Source: JAEXNA01 sp041676625
GTDB taxonomy: Bacteria; Vulcanimicrobiota; Xenobia; Xenobiales; JADMJV01
Direction: 5' to 3'
Assembly: GCA_041676625.1 (NCBI GenBank)
Contig: JBAYRN010000007.1
Coordinates: forward strand, 1-64,000
Length of the DNA: 64,000 bases
Of the stretch, positions 1 through 8,410 are shown in pieces; the stretch's first letter is position 1, and the number at the start of each line of letters is the position of its first letter. The notes below the pieces were generated by a model that searched no databases, was not told the origin of the DNA, and saw only the letters and a list, made by a program, of their open reading frames with translations. The position numbers and the translations under genes are program-made.

Positions 1-37
1 GGTACAGATAGACCACTTTTCCTTGGAGGAAGCGCAA

Positions 38-535
38 ATGATGTATCCAGTCGGAGGCTACTACGCCATGCCCAGCCCGGTAGAGATTCGTAAACTGTAC
101 GCCGGGACCGAAGCCGAAAAAGCCGCTGCTTCCGCTGTGGAAGCCAACCCGGCCGCTCGGGCCATCGTCGATGACGTGAATTTTGTGCAGTATGAGATGA
201 GTAGACTCGACGGCAGTGAATTCGACACCGACTCCTCCAAGCAAAACGTGAGTTTGGACGCTCAACCTAAGAAGACAAATTTTTTCCAGAGACTCACCGG
301 GATCGGTCTAACTCCGGTGGAAGAAATCGCCACTTTCCAAAAAAGCAAAGAACCGGTGAGCTCAGTCGAAGGCGTTTTAAAGGCCGACGAGATGGACGTT
401 ACCGTGAATTATGAAGGTAAAGACTCTCTGGTCTACAGCAAGGTTGAAGCAGAGGATGGAGCGGTTTTTTTCCAGCGCGGAAATGAAACCGTCGGTATCG
501 ATGCCAACGGCAACCTGATCATGGGGCAAATATAG
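38..535 (+). CDS. Hypothetical protein, 165 aa
   Basis: I do not recognise a family. An in-frame TTG at 23 exists, but GGAGGA at 25-30 sits 7 bases before the ATG at 38, so that ATG is the likely start. The N-terminus is Tyr/Met/Pro-rich (MMYPVGGYYAMPSP), followed by an Ala/Glu-rich stretch to about residue 45 and a polar linker. The C-terminal 60 residues look beta-rich, ending in two short strands around a Gly-Asn turn (VGIDANGNLIM). There is no signal peptide or membrane segment. The promoter would lie before the window. It is followed 81 bases later by a lipoprotein gene on the same strand and may be cotranscribed with it. Confidence 0.6.
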   Translation: MMYPVGGYYAMPSPVEIRKLYAGTEAEKAAASAVEANPAARAIVDDVNFVQYEMSRLDGSEFDTDSSKQNVSLDAQPKKTNFFQRLTGIGLTPVEEIATFQKSKEPVSSVEGVLKADEMDVTVNYEGKDSLVYSKVEAEDGAVFFQRGNETVGIDANGNLIMGQI

Positions 536-616
536 CAAAAATCTCCAAGTACGGAACCGAAAGGTCGCTCTCTGCGTCGAAGAGAACGACTTTTTCAGTT
601 TTTAGGAGATGTTTCA

Positions 617-2257
617 ATGAACAAGTTTGTAGCCGCTGGTCTCTTATCGGCGATTCTGCTTTCCGGCTGCGGCAATTCGGACTCGGTGGTACCAGGGCCG
701 CTGCAGTCCAGGACCAACGTGCTTCGAGTGGTGGACCCAACCCCCGATCTCACAGTGAACGGGCATCCGGTGACGTTTGGACGATTATCCGGCTTCGATC
801 AACAGGGCAACCTGGTGTTTGGACCCGATGAGGAGCTTTACGGCCCGGAGATGGTCTTCTCCGGCCTGCCGGATACCACCCGCAGGGTGGAAGTGGAGTT
901 TCAGAGAGGGCAGGGTTTCACCCTGGCCAGACACCTTGAAGAGGTCGATTTTCCGGCTGACGACGATGGAGTGATAACTCTCGATCAGGTCAACCCCCAG
1001 TTTCTGTCGGCGACCCCGGAGATGTTGACCGTGAGGGTCGAAAACCTCTCCAACTACGACCCCAGTAAAATTTTTGTCACGGTGTTGGGTAAAGACAAAG
1101 CCGATTCTGCGTTTTACTACCTCCAACTGGGAGCCAACGGCAACAACACCATGCAGCGCTTCGGTGATAGGTCTGGTTCGGATAACTATTCGTTTCCTTT
1201 GAGCGCGACCGTCAAGGAGGAGGCGCCTGGGGCCTATTCTTTCCAATGCCCTTACGACAAACTGGTCTCCGGACGGATCTATCTCTCTTTCGGGGAGAAA
1301 CTCCAGGGGCTCGGGCTGGCCGATACCGCCAACCCGTTGAGCCTGGTCACCCCTTCGCCAACCGGTGCTCCGGACTACCAGAAGGTCTTCGAGTTTATGG
1401 AGTTGAGCGCCACCATCCAGGACACCCCGGGTGCGCAGTATATCTTGTTTGCCAATACCAGCGTGGTGGACTTCTTTTCGGTCGGTTTGGGCATGACCCT
1501 GGACTATCACGAGGGCGGGGCCAACAAGTCCGAGCGAGTAGGGTTTGTCGAGAATGCGCGGGCTCTGGTGTTGCAGGCCTTTGACAGTTCGACCGTCCCG
1601 GCGGAATTTAAAAGCTACATCAATAGCCCGGGGAGCGACCGGATCATCCGGGTGCTCAGCCCGGTGCAGACCGTCGCGGTCAACTCAACGGGGCCCACGG
1701 CAAGTTTCCTGAATGCTGCGATCGACGCGGGTTGGACCCACTACAGCCAGCAGGTTTTGAACTTGCCCGATACTCTGTCCACCCACTACGGCTACCAGTA
1801 CACGGGTCAGTTGGTCAACGCCAACAACCTCACCATGACCACCACGGCCACCCCACCCGGGGACAGCGCCAGTCTGAACGAGGTAAGCTCTCTGCCCAAA
1901 CCCAGCACTCGGATCGTCTTCTTTTGCGATGACGACCAGCCTCCGGCTAATACCCCGGTCAACAGCACCTGGCAAAACCTGGGGACCCACGGCCATAAGC
2001 GGCTCTGTTCGCTCTTGAGTTCGGCCATCAACCGGGGAGTTTTTGAAAACTACAACGACTGGGACAAGCCTGAGAAATTCTACACCCGCCCCGATGGACG
2101 CTACAATCACTACTCCAAAATCATGCATCAGTTCGCTTTAGACCAGAAGGTCTATGGCTTTGGTTACGACGACGTGTACGGTCAGGACCCCACTTTGTCG
2201 GAGCCGATCGCAACGGTGAACCAGGTAGTCTTGGAGATTCCCGCGTTCTCTATTTGA
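617..2257 (+). CDS. Lipoprotein of the GH64 / thaumatin-like superfamily (possible beta-1,3-glucanase)
   Basis: This is a 546-aa protein with a lipoprotein signal: hydrophobic stretch, then LLSGC with the lipidated Cys at residue 18. AGGAG at 604-608 lies 8 bases before the ATG. Residues about 240-546 carry GH64/TLP-type landmarks: an NTSVVDFFSVGLGMTLDY stretch near 275-292, AAIDAGWTHYSQQ in the middle, and YGFGYDDVYGQ near the C-terminus, resembling the YDDV(A/G)GQ signature of bacterial GH64 enzymes. Residues 30-235 form a separate beta-rich region I cannot assign. GH64 enzymes cut beta-1,3-glucan and release laminaripentaose. Whether the catalytic Glu/Asp pair is intact was not established, so a non-catalytic glucan-binding role is possible. 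Convergent with trmO, with 5 bases between the stop codons. Confidence 0.7.
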   Translation: MNKFVAAGLLSAILLSGCGNSDSVVPGPLQSRTNVLRVVDPTPDLTVNGHPVTFGRLSGFDQQGNLVFGPDEELYGPEMVFSGLPDTTRRVEVEFQRGQGFTLARHLEEVDFPADDDGVITLDQVNPQFLSATPEMLTVRVENLSNYDPSKIFVTVLGKDKADSAFYYLQLGANGNNTMQRFGDRSGSDNYSFPLSATVKEEAPGAYSFQCPYDKLVSGRIYLSFGEKLQGLGLADTANPLSLVTPSPTGAPDYQKVFEFMELSATIQDTPGAQYILFANTSVVDFFSVGLGMTLDYHEGGANKSERVGFVENARALVLQAFDSSTVPAEFKSYINSPGSDRIIRVLSPVQTVAVNSTGPTASFLNAAIDAGWTHYSQQVLNLPDTLSTHYGYQYTGQLVNANNLTMTTTATPPGDSASLNEVSSLPKPSTRIVFFCDDDQPPANTPVNSTWQNLGTHGHKRLCSLLSSAINRGVFENYNDWDKPEKFYTRPDGRYNHYSKIMHQFALDQKVYGFGYDDVYGQDPTLSEPIATVNQVVLEIPAFSI

Positions 2258-2262
2258 AGTAA

Positions 2263-2931
2263 TCAGGCTTCTCCGAGGCTCTCAACACAGACGCCTTCTT
2301 CGTCTACATGGAAGCGCACATTCAGGCCTTGCAGGGTGATCCCGTAAGAGCGAGAGTCCTGGTGGTAACGGGGGCGGGGGTCCAGGCTCAAGACCTGCTC
2401 GATCAAGGTCGCGAGCCGAGGATTCATTTGTCGGTGCTCCTGGACGCTTTGAGAGAATCTGACCTTGAGCGGTTCAGGAGTCTCGGTGGCGAAGGAGTGG
2501 GAGGCCTGGGGGAGGCAGTCGGAGTAGGGGAGGTAAGGCTTGATATCCAGGATGGGGGTGAGATCCAGGAGATCCACACCGCTGAGCTCTAAACGAAAGT
2601 CCTGATTGTCCACCGACTCCAGTTTCACCGCCGAGAGGCCCAGCCGGTTGGGCCGATTGGGGCTTCGAGTGGCAAAGACTCCGCGTTTATCGTTGCCTCC
2701 GAGACGCGGAGGGCGGACTTTGGGCTGCCACTCTTCACTCTGAGCGTGAAACAGGAAGATGAGCCAGAGGTGGCTGGTACCTTCCAGACCGTCGAACACT
2801 CCGGGCTGCCGGTACGGCTCTTCCAGACTCAGGGTCGCCCGGGCAGCCGGGGCCAGTCCTGGTTGCCTTGGGATGCCGAACTTTTCAGAGAAGGGAGTCC
2901 GGATATGGCCCAGAGGTTTCAACTCGATCAT
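2263..2931 (-). CDS. trmO: tRNA (adenine(37)-N6)-methyltransferase TrmO
   Basis: A 222-aa protein of the TsaA/TrmO family, which uses S-adenosylmethionine to methylate N6 of t6A37 in tRNA. Visible family features are the N-terminal LGHIRTPFSEKFGIPRQ, the GVFATRSPNRPNRLGLS motif around residues 87-103, and the DLLDLTPILDIKPYLPYSD segment around 118-136. The length is normal for the E. coli-type protein with its C-terminal extension. Its ATG overlaps the stop of the upstream zinc-ribbon gene in an ATGA, so the two are probably translationally coupled. No convincing ribosome binding site precedes the ATG, which fits coupling. Confidence 0.93.
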   Translation of the reverse strand: MIELKPLGHIRTPFSEKFGIPRQPGLAPAARATLSLEEPYRQPGVFDGLEGTSHLWLIFLFHAQSEEWQPKVRPPRLGGNDKRGVFATRSPNRPNRLGLSAVKLESVDNQDFRLELSGVDLLDLTPILDIKPYLPYSDCLPQASHSFATETPEPLKVRFSQSVQEHRQMNPRLATLIEQVLSLDPRPRYHQDSRSYGITLQGLNVRFHVDEEGVCVESLGEA

Positions 2932-4127
2932 GGGTTTGGGGTCGCGGAACGTTCGAGTTCCTGTAGCTTGAGTTCAGCTGCCAGCAAGGGCTCTCTCCAG
3001 GAACCGTCGAGCCGGTCGAGGGGAGGCTCGGTGGGTTGCGAGTACTTGGATAGCAAAGTCAGAGCGGACTGAAAAGCATCACCCACCTCTTTCAACTCGA
3101 CTTCCTTCAGGCGCATCTCGTGCTGGCTGTCGATCGGTCGATCGACTGCGGTGGCCAGCATCTCCAGCGATTGACGACCGGTGACCACGTGTTGGGCGAA
3201 GGTCCGCACCGCCTCTTGGAAGGTGCGCCACAACTCGGTGTTTTCGGGTTCGGCCTCCCAGCGCAAGAGAGCCAGATCCACCGCGCGACAGTTATTGGAA
3301 AGAAAGCTCGAGGTGATTTCCGATTTTCCCCCCGCACTCTCCTCCAGGTGGGGAAGCCGCCTGCCGCAGCTACGACAACGCCCGGAAAGGGAGAGTGCGC
3401 CACCGCAGAAGGGGCACGGATCGGTGAGAGGTGCACACTGCTCAAGGGCATGAAAGACCGAGCCGAGGGACTGGCCGGACTGGAGAATCCTGCGGGCAGC
3501 CTCTTCACAGGCCCCGGGCCCATTGGGCAGCTTGTCGGTCAGTTCAGCGAGGGCGGACCGGAGTTCCTCGACCCCGGCCACGGCTTGTTCGACGGCATCT
3601 TTTTCTTCTTCCGATTCTCTCGGATTGACGTTGCTCTGGGCCTGTTCGATCTCTCGCCGAGTATCCTCCACCGCCAGGCGATACTCTCTGACAAATTTTG
3701 CCAGGGCGTCGACCGGGAGCAATCCCCGGCGCCAGCCTTCGAAGAAATAGTTGAACTGGTTGAGTTTGGGAGACTCGAAGGTGGGGAGATCGGTCAATCG
3801 CTCTTCTTGTTCTAGAGCAAGAGTGGCTTTTCGCAGGGCCTGGTCCCGCTGCTTGAGCTCTTCGAGTTTGTCGGACGGACCCGGGGGCAGGGACGGTAGA
3901 ATCTCGTCGAGCAGGCGCTGGATCGTTTCCAGGTGAGATCGGATCTCAGGATCGAGTTCCCTGAAAAGGGGCGTTCTCCACCGGAGTGCCCGGGACTTCT
4001 CGATGTTTTTCCTGAGATCGGCAAAAAACCTGGACAAAGCAAGAGCGACCTGCCGGGGGTCGTCTCCCGATGGTCGCTCTGGGTGCAGAGAGGCCCAGAA
4101 GGCCTCCATCAAAGGGAAAGGGTGCAA
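2928..4127 (-). CDS. Zinc-ribbon protein with predicted coiled coil
   Basis: A 399-aa cytoplasmic protein that I cannot name. Two CxxC pairs, CPFC and CRSC followed by GRR, lie around residues 238-255 and should bind one zinc. The regions before and after are rich in Glu, Arg, Leu and Gln with heptad-like spacing (for example EELRSALAELTDKL), so long helices or coiled coils are likely. The start is uncertain: TTG at 4127 is the longest option, and ATG at 4109 would remove six residues. The gene begins 3 bases after the stop of the Gly-rich gene and overlaps trmO by 4 bases, so the three appear to form one operon. Confidence 0.65.
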   Translation of the reverse strand: MHPFPLMEAFWASLHPERPSGDDPRQVALALSRFFADLRKNIEKSRALRWRTPLFRELDPEIRSHLETIQRLLDEILPSLPPGPSDKLEELKQRDQALRKATLALEQEERLTDLPTFESPKLNQFNYFFEGWRRGLLPVDALAKFVREYRLAVEDTRREIEQAQSNVNPRESEEEKDAVEQAVAGVEELRSALAELTDKLPNGPGACEEAARRILQSGQSLGSVFHALEQCAPLTDPCPFCGGALSLSGRCRSCGRRLPHLEESAGGKSEITSSFLSNNCRAVDLALLRWEAEPENTELWRTFQEAVRTFAQHVVTGRQSLEMLATAVDRPIDSQHEMRLKEVELKEVGDAFQSALTLLSKYSQPTEPPLDRLDGSWREPLLAAELKLQELERSATPNP

Positions 4128-4130
4128 AGC

Positions 4131-4478
4131 TTACCAGCAGGAGTAACCGCCGGATAAAGAGCCGGCGAGGTAGCCGATCGAGCTGCCCAGGGCCGTCCCT
4201 ATCGACGAGCCCATGGTCGCACCCCAGAAGCCGCCGCCCAGGGCTCCCAAGCCCATCCCGAGCAACCCGCCCACGCCGCCACCGATGATCGAGCCACGAA
4301 AGCCACCGTACATCGAGCCCATGGGGTTGTAACCGCAGCCGTATCCGCCCCATCCGGGGGTCGCCCATCCGCCGGAGAAGGAATTGCAAGAGTTGTAGAA
4401 GCCACCTCCGTAGAACCCTCCACCACATCCGTAGGAATAAGGATTGGAAAAAGTGGGGCCGTAGAAACTGTTGATCAT
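4131..4478 (-). CDS. Small Gly/Tyr-rich protein with glycine zipper
   Basis: A 115-aa protein. Residues 1-65 are Gly/Tyr/Ser/Phe-rich and low in complexity, with several Cys. Residues about 66-110 are hydrophobic with GxxxG spacing (GGGVGGLLGMGLGALGGGFWG, shortened here to GVGGLLGMGLGALGG, then GSSIGTALGSSIGYLAG), the pattern of glycine-zipper membrane or oligomerising segments. AAGGAGA lies 7 bases before the ATG. There is no cleavable signal peptide. The zipper could insert into a membrane or self-assemble, but no function is evident. It is the first gene of the probable operon with the zinc-ribbon gene and trmO. Confidence 0.7.
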   Translation of the reverse strand: MINSFYGPTFSNPYSYGCGGGFYGGGFYNSCNSFSGGWATPGWGGYGCGYNPMGSMYGGFRGSIIGGGVGGLLGMGLGALGGGFWGATMGSSIGTALGSSIGYLAGSLSGGYSCW

Positions 4479-4499
4479 TGAAAATTCTCCTTGTCCATA

Positions 4500-4527
4500 T
4501 TATTACCGCCCGGCCCACGGGGGACAA
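4500..4527 (-). promoter_or_regulatory. Probable promoter of the Gly-rich gene operon
   Basis: Read on the minus strand: TTGTCC (4527-4522), a 16-base spacer, then TAATAA (4505-4500). The start point would be near 4493, leaving a very short leader that starts almost at the AAGGAGA ribosome binding site. Confidence 0.4.
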
Positions 4528-4560
4528 GGGATGGAATGTAAACGTCTGGTAACAGGTTCA

Positions 4561-5763
4561 CTAAAGTGTATGGGGACTGAATAAGTAGTCCTTTTTCAGA
4601 AGTCCTTCCACCACCGGGAACCATTTCCCGATCAGGGGATCCGGCAGTTGCGCCACCAGGTCTTCAAAGCCTATAAAGAGACGCCCCATGACGTCCAGTA
4701 GCAGGGCTTCCTCGCGGTTCAGTGGCTCCTCTTGCCCAAGGCGGAGCTGAGCTTTGTTCTGAATGCTGACTCCCCGGGACTTAATAGTCTGGGTGAAGAG
4801 CTGGGGATTGAGACCCAGGTAGGTACTCCTGGTCAGACTTACCTTTCTTTCTTTAAACTCCGGACCCACCAGGTAGAGGTCCAGTTTGGGTCGATCAAAG
4901 AGTTCCTCGATCAGACGGAAACGCTCCCACGGCTCGAGCGGAGCCGCCGCACTCGCGGCAAATTCGGGCAAAAGCCTGCCCAGATCCCATTCCCGCGGTT
5001 CAAACCAGCCCAGAAACCTCAAGCCGGCTTGCTCCACCGCCTCTTGTAATCGAGGTACCGTGAACGGCTGGTCGTGAGGGTTGAGATAGCGATCGGCAAA
5101 CTCCACGTCGTCCACCCTCTCTGCGTCTTCCCAGGGTCCGCGAAAGACCGGTGGTGGAAAGGGATCGCGATACTTGCCGCTCGCTGCCAATTCTTCCAGC
5201 AAGGCCCGAGCTCGTTCAACCCGCGTCTGCCATCCGGCTTTCCCGTACAGGAGGCGAGCCACCCGGGCGAAGCGGTAGAGGTCGGTTCGCCCCAGTTCGC
5301 CGTAGACCATGAGTCGGAGCACTCCTTGCGGAGCTAACCGCCTCGCCATGCTCTTCAAGACCCCTATCGGATCGGCAGTGTGATGAATCACTCCGGTGGA
5401 GTAAATGATATCGAAGCCTTCCGGTGGACCGAAGTCGGGATCCAGATTCAGCAGATCCATTTCCCTCAGGTGCAGATTTGCTAGCTTGAGTTGTCGAGCT
5501 TCCTTCTCCAGGCTCCCTAAGGCCACCCGATTGAGATCACAGCCGTAAACCTGGAAGTGGGGATAGAGAATGGCTCCCCCCAGCACGTTGAGACCGGTGC
5601 CGCAACCCGCGTCCAGAAAGCTCCGGGTGCGCTTGTGGGGCTCTCCACTGAAGGCCCAGATGTACTCCAGGAACGGGTCGGCAGAACCCCCGGGGATGCG
5701 GGAGGGATAGGGATAAGCTTCATAGAGCGATCTTATGGAGGCGGAAACCGGGTTGGGGCTCAT
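4561..5763 (-). CDS. Class I SAM-dependent methyltransferase
   Basis: A 400-aa protein. The Rossmann-type domain spans about residues 40-165: motif I is FLDAGCGTGLN (48-58), the acidic end of strand 2 is YGCDLNRVAL, and a post-motif segment IIYSTGVIHHTADP resembles the Methyltransf_11/12 families. Residues 165-400 are a long C-terminal region with no motif I recognise, including a basic KERKVSLTRS stretch and a helical end. The substrate is unknown. The ATG at 5763 follows a run of A residues without a clear ribosome binding site. It is divergent from the TPR gene at 5904, sharing a 140-base intergenic region. Confidence 0.8.
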   Translation of the reverse strand: MSPNPVSASIRSLYEAYPYPSRIPGGSADPFLEYIWAFSGEPHKRTRSFLDAGCGTGLNVLGGAILYPHFQVYGCDLNRVALGSLEKEARQLKLANLHLREMDLLNLDPDFGPPEGFDIIYSTGVIHHTADPIGVLKSMARRLAPQGVLRLMVYGELGRTDLYRFARVARLLYGKAGWQTRVERARALLEELAASGKYRDPFPPPVFRGPWEDAERVDDVEFADRYLNPHDQPFTVPRLQEAVEQAGLRFLGWFEPREWDLGRLLPEFAASAAAPLEPWERFRLIEELFDRPKLDLYLVGPEFKERKVSLTRSTYLGLNPQLFTQTIKSRGVSIQNKAQLRLGQEEPLNREEALLLDVMGRLFIGFEDLVAQLPDPLIGKWFPVVEGLLKKDYLFSPHTL

Positions 5764-5903
5764 TTTTTTTCAGTTTGGCTCCGAACTGCTGCTTTCCCTC
5801 TGCTGGAAAATCTTGAAAAACATGAAGGAACTTACAGGGCGCAAGGACCTCTTCGCCAATAGTTACAGAACACAACAACGACCCTTCGAGAGGCCCGCTC
5901 TTT

Positions 5904-7157
5904 ATGAGTTTATCCACCATAGATCAAGGAAAAGTGATCGCCTTACACCCTTTCCGACGCGTTCAAACTTTTGACCAGCACTACGAGCTAGGTCGGATGT
6001 ACCGCGAGCAAGGACGTCTGGATGATGCTACCCGGGAACTGCAGCGGGCCTGCGCACTGGACCGGACCCACGTCGATGTCCGTCTAGACCTGGGGGTGCT
6101 ACTGGCTGAAAAGGGGCAGTTGCACCAAGCGGTATCGCTCTTCAAGCAGGTCATAGAACTCGACTCCGGCAACACCGAAGGGCATTTTTACTTGGGGCTG
6201 GCCTACTTTCAGAAAGAGGAGATGAAGAAGGCCGTCAAGGTATGGCGCAACGCCACCAAACTGGATCCCGAGGACTGGGAACTCAGGCTTTCTCTGGCCG
6301 AGGCTTACATCGAACTCGGGGAAAAGAAGAACGCCATTCGCCAGCTCAACAAGATTCTGAAGGTCAACCCGTCCCATTTGGATGCCCTGAATCTGAGGGG
6401 GGTGCTTTACTTGCACAGCGGCAATCTGGATAAGGCCAGAGAAGAGCTGCAGCGATGCGTCCAACTCGATCCGAATTTCCCCCGCAGCCACATGAATCTG
6501 GGAGTGGTTTACATGCACCAGGGGTTTCTGGATATGGCCATCCTGGAGTTCCGCAGGGCCAGTCGGCTCTCACCCAGCAACCCCGATATCCTCTACAACC
6601 TGGGCCACTCCCTGGCTCACCGGGGCCGATTGGAAGAGGCCCGTGCCGCCCTGGAAGGGGCCCTGCGCCTGGAACCCGGAATGCTGGAAGCGCTTCTCTT
6701 GCTGGGTGGAATTGAAGTCAAGCTGGGCTTTCTAGATGAAGCCGAGGAACGCTTTTCCATGCTCTTAGAGTGGGATCACGAAGATGCCGAAGCGTTCGCC
6801 AGCCTGGGTCACATCTGGTATCTCCGAGGTGACTACAAGCAGTCTCAGCTTTTCTTGCGGAAAGCTCTGGAGCTGCAACCCGCCCAGGGCGGCTTCCAGT
6901 TCTTGATGGCGCAGACCCTCTGCAAGGATGGTAAAATTTCACGGGCTGTGGTCCACGCCCGAAAAGCCACTCGCTTTTTGCCCGATAGCGCCGAGTGTCA
7001 GCTTTTACTGGGGGATCTGCTCTTTCAACGGGGCATGAAAGCGGCCGCCCAGGAGGCCTGGGAAATGGCCCAAAATCTAAACCCCGACCTGCACCTGGAG
7101 GCGATGAAAGAAGAGCCGTCAGGTGCCTGCGTGGGGGGACAGCGGCAGGTCGAGTAA
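5904..7157 (+). CDS. TPR-repeat protein
   Basis: A 417-aa protein made almost entirely of tetratricopeptide repeats, about eleven 34-residue units from residue 25 to 400. Many end in the usual A-LDP pattern (KLDPEDWELRLSLAEAYIELG and similar). There is no signal peptide or transmembrane segment, so it is probably a cytoplasmic scaffold. Start: ATG at 5904 with GAGAGG about 10 bases upstream. TPRs bind proteins and give no enzymatic clue. It is convergent with the low-complexity gene at 7161, with 3 bases between stops. Confidence 0.85.
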   Translation: MSLSTIDQGKVIALHPFRRVQTFDQHYELGRMYREQGRLDDATRELQRACALDRTHVDVRLDLGVLLAEKGQLHQAVSLFKQVIELDSGNTEGHFYLGLAYFQKEEMKKAVKVWRNATKLDPEDWELRLSLAEAYIELGEKKNAIRQLNKILKVNPSHLDALNLRGVLYLHSGNLDKAREELQRCVQLDPNFPRSHMNLGVVYMHQGFLDMAILEFRRASRLSPSNPDILYNLGHSLAHRGRLEEARAALEGALRLEPGMLEALLLLGGIEVKLGFLDEAEERFSMLLEWDHEDAEAFASLGHIWYLRGDYKQSQLFLRKALELQPAQGGFQFLMAQTLCKDGKISRAVVHARKATRFLPDSAECQLLLGDLLFQRGMKAAAQEAWEMAQNLNPDLHLEAMKEEPSGACVGGQRQVE

Positions 7158-7160
7158 CCG

Positions 7161-8255
7161 TTACTGGTCGGGACGGCTGCGATCTTTGAGCAGCTGTACC
7201 GCTTGCTGGATAGCCTCGGGGCTCTCTCCGGCAGCCTGAGCGTTTTTCTTAAGTTCCTTGATGGCTTCCTCATTGTTGCCACCCTGAAAATCTTGCTTGT
7301 GCATGGTGGCGTACTTCAGCAACGGCTTGTCATCGAGTTTACGAAACTTGCGAAGACCTTCTCCCGCATTAATCTTTTTGGGTGGGGTCACAGAAAGGGT
7401 CTGGTTGGTTCCAGTGGCCCGGGTCCGTACGTCGTACTCCTCGGTCTTACTGCCGCCGGTACCTCCGGCTCCACCTGCCTGTTCTTCAATTTTGGATTTG
7501 TCTCCGGCCTCTTGCTGCTTGGCTTGTTGTTCCAGGTCCTGAGACTGTAATCCGGCTTTCTCCAGGCTCTTTACAGCGGAGGCCTCCTTGGCTTCCTTGT
7601 TGTCGTCCTTTGTATCGGAGGGCTTTTGAGCACCCGGGGTTTGGTTCTGCCCTTCGGCTGACTTGTTCTGGGCGGCTTTGCCGTAGTTGGGAGTACCTGA
7701 CTTGTTGCTGTTCTTGGAGCCACCGGCTGCGCCAACACCGCCTACGCCCCCGCCTTCTTCACCCCCGCTCTCTTTGACTTCCACGGATACCCGAACCTTA
7801 CCGATGACATCACGCCCGGGATGGATCTGGCCTTCCTCGGTCTTGGGAGTCCATTCGGCCTCCTTCTTGACCTCTTTTTTCTTCTTCTTTTGGCCGCCGC
7901 CGGCTCCCTCGGATTTTTTGTTTTGTTCGCTCTGCTTATTGAACTCGGAGTCCGGATTAAAAATTTCGCTGTTCAGTTTCTCCATCAGGGAACTCAACAG
8001 CCCATCACGGCGGTTCATGGAGTCGGCGCTGTTTCGAGTCGATACTTCGCTCAGGGCTTTATTGGAAAGCTTGATGGCGTCTTCCTGAATCTCGCCTTTG
8101 CTCGAAACGGCCTGGCCACCGGCATTGGCGGCGTGTACGCTGGCCAGTTGTTCAGCGGCCATGGTCTGGGCCATGCGTTTGAGTTCGGCGTTTCCGGAAC
8201 CGTTGTTGCCGATACCCTGGCCCTTTCTTTGAGAGCCGATTTCTTCAATTTGCAC
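7161..8255 (-). CDS. Low-complexity Lys/Gly/Gln-rich protein
   Basis: The protein is 364 aa if started at the GTG at 8255, which has GGAGGA 7 bases upstream. A longer in-frame reading to 8375 has no such site. Residues 1-75 are helical and mixed. Residues 80-290 are low in complexity: a KKKKKEVKK run, Gly clusters (GGEEGGGVGGVGAAGG), and Asn/Gln/Ser/Lys-rich tracts. The C-terminal 70 residues look helical (LRKFRKLDDKPLLKYATMHKQ, then EEAIKELKKNAQAAG). There is no signal peptide. Function unknown; it resembles disordered structural or surface-associated proteins only in composition. Confidence 0.6.
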   Translation of the reverse strand: MQIEEIGSQRKGQGIGNNGSGNAELKRMAQTMAAEQLASVHAANAGGQAVSSKGEIQEDAIKLSNKALSEVSTRNSADSMNRRDGLLSSLMEKLNSEIFNPDSEFNKQSEQNKKSEGAGGGQKKKKKEVKKEAEWTPKTEEGQIHPGRDVIGKVRVSVEVKESGGEEGGGVGGVGAAGGSKNSNKSGTPNYGKAAQNKSAEGQNQTPGAQKPSDTKDDNKEAKEASAVKSLEKAGLQSQDLEQQAKQQEAGDKSKIEEQAGGAGGTGGSKTEEYDVRTRATGTNQTLSVTPPKKINAGEGLRKFRKLDDKPLLKYATMHKQDFQGGNNEEAIKELKKNAQAAGESPEAIQQAVQLLKDRSRPDQ

Positions 8256-8410
8256 GCGATGTTCCTCCACAGAGTTTGAGCACACACACTTCGAGGGGAA
8301 CGAGGCCACTATCGTATATTTTGCGTAGCCTACCTCTTTAGCATAGGCCGATCCGGCAGCTGATGCCAGGTACACGATGTTAAGGATGTGACCATCTTGT
8401 TAAAAGTTGG

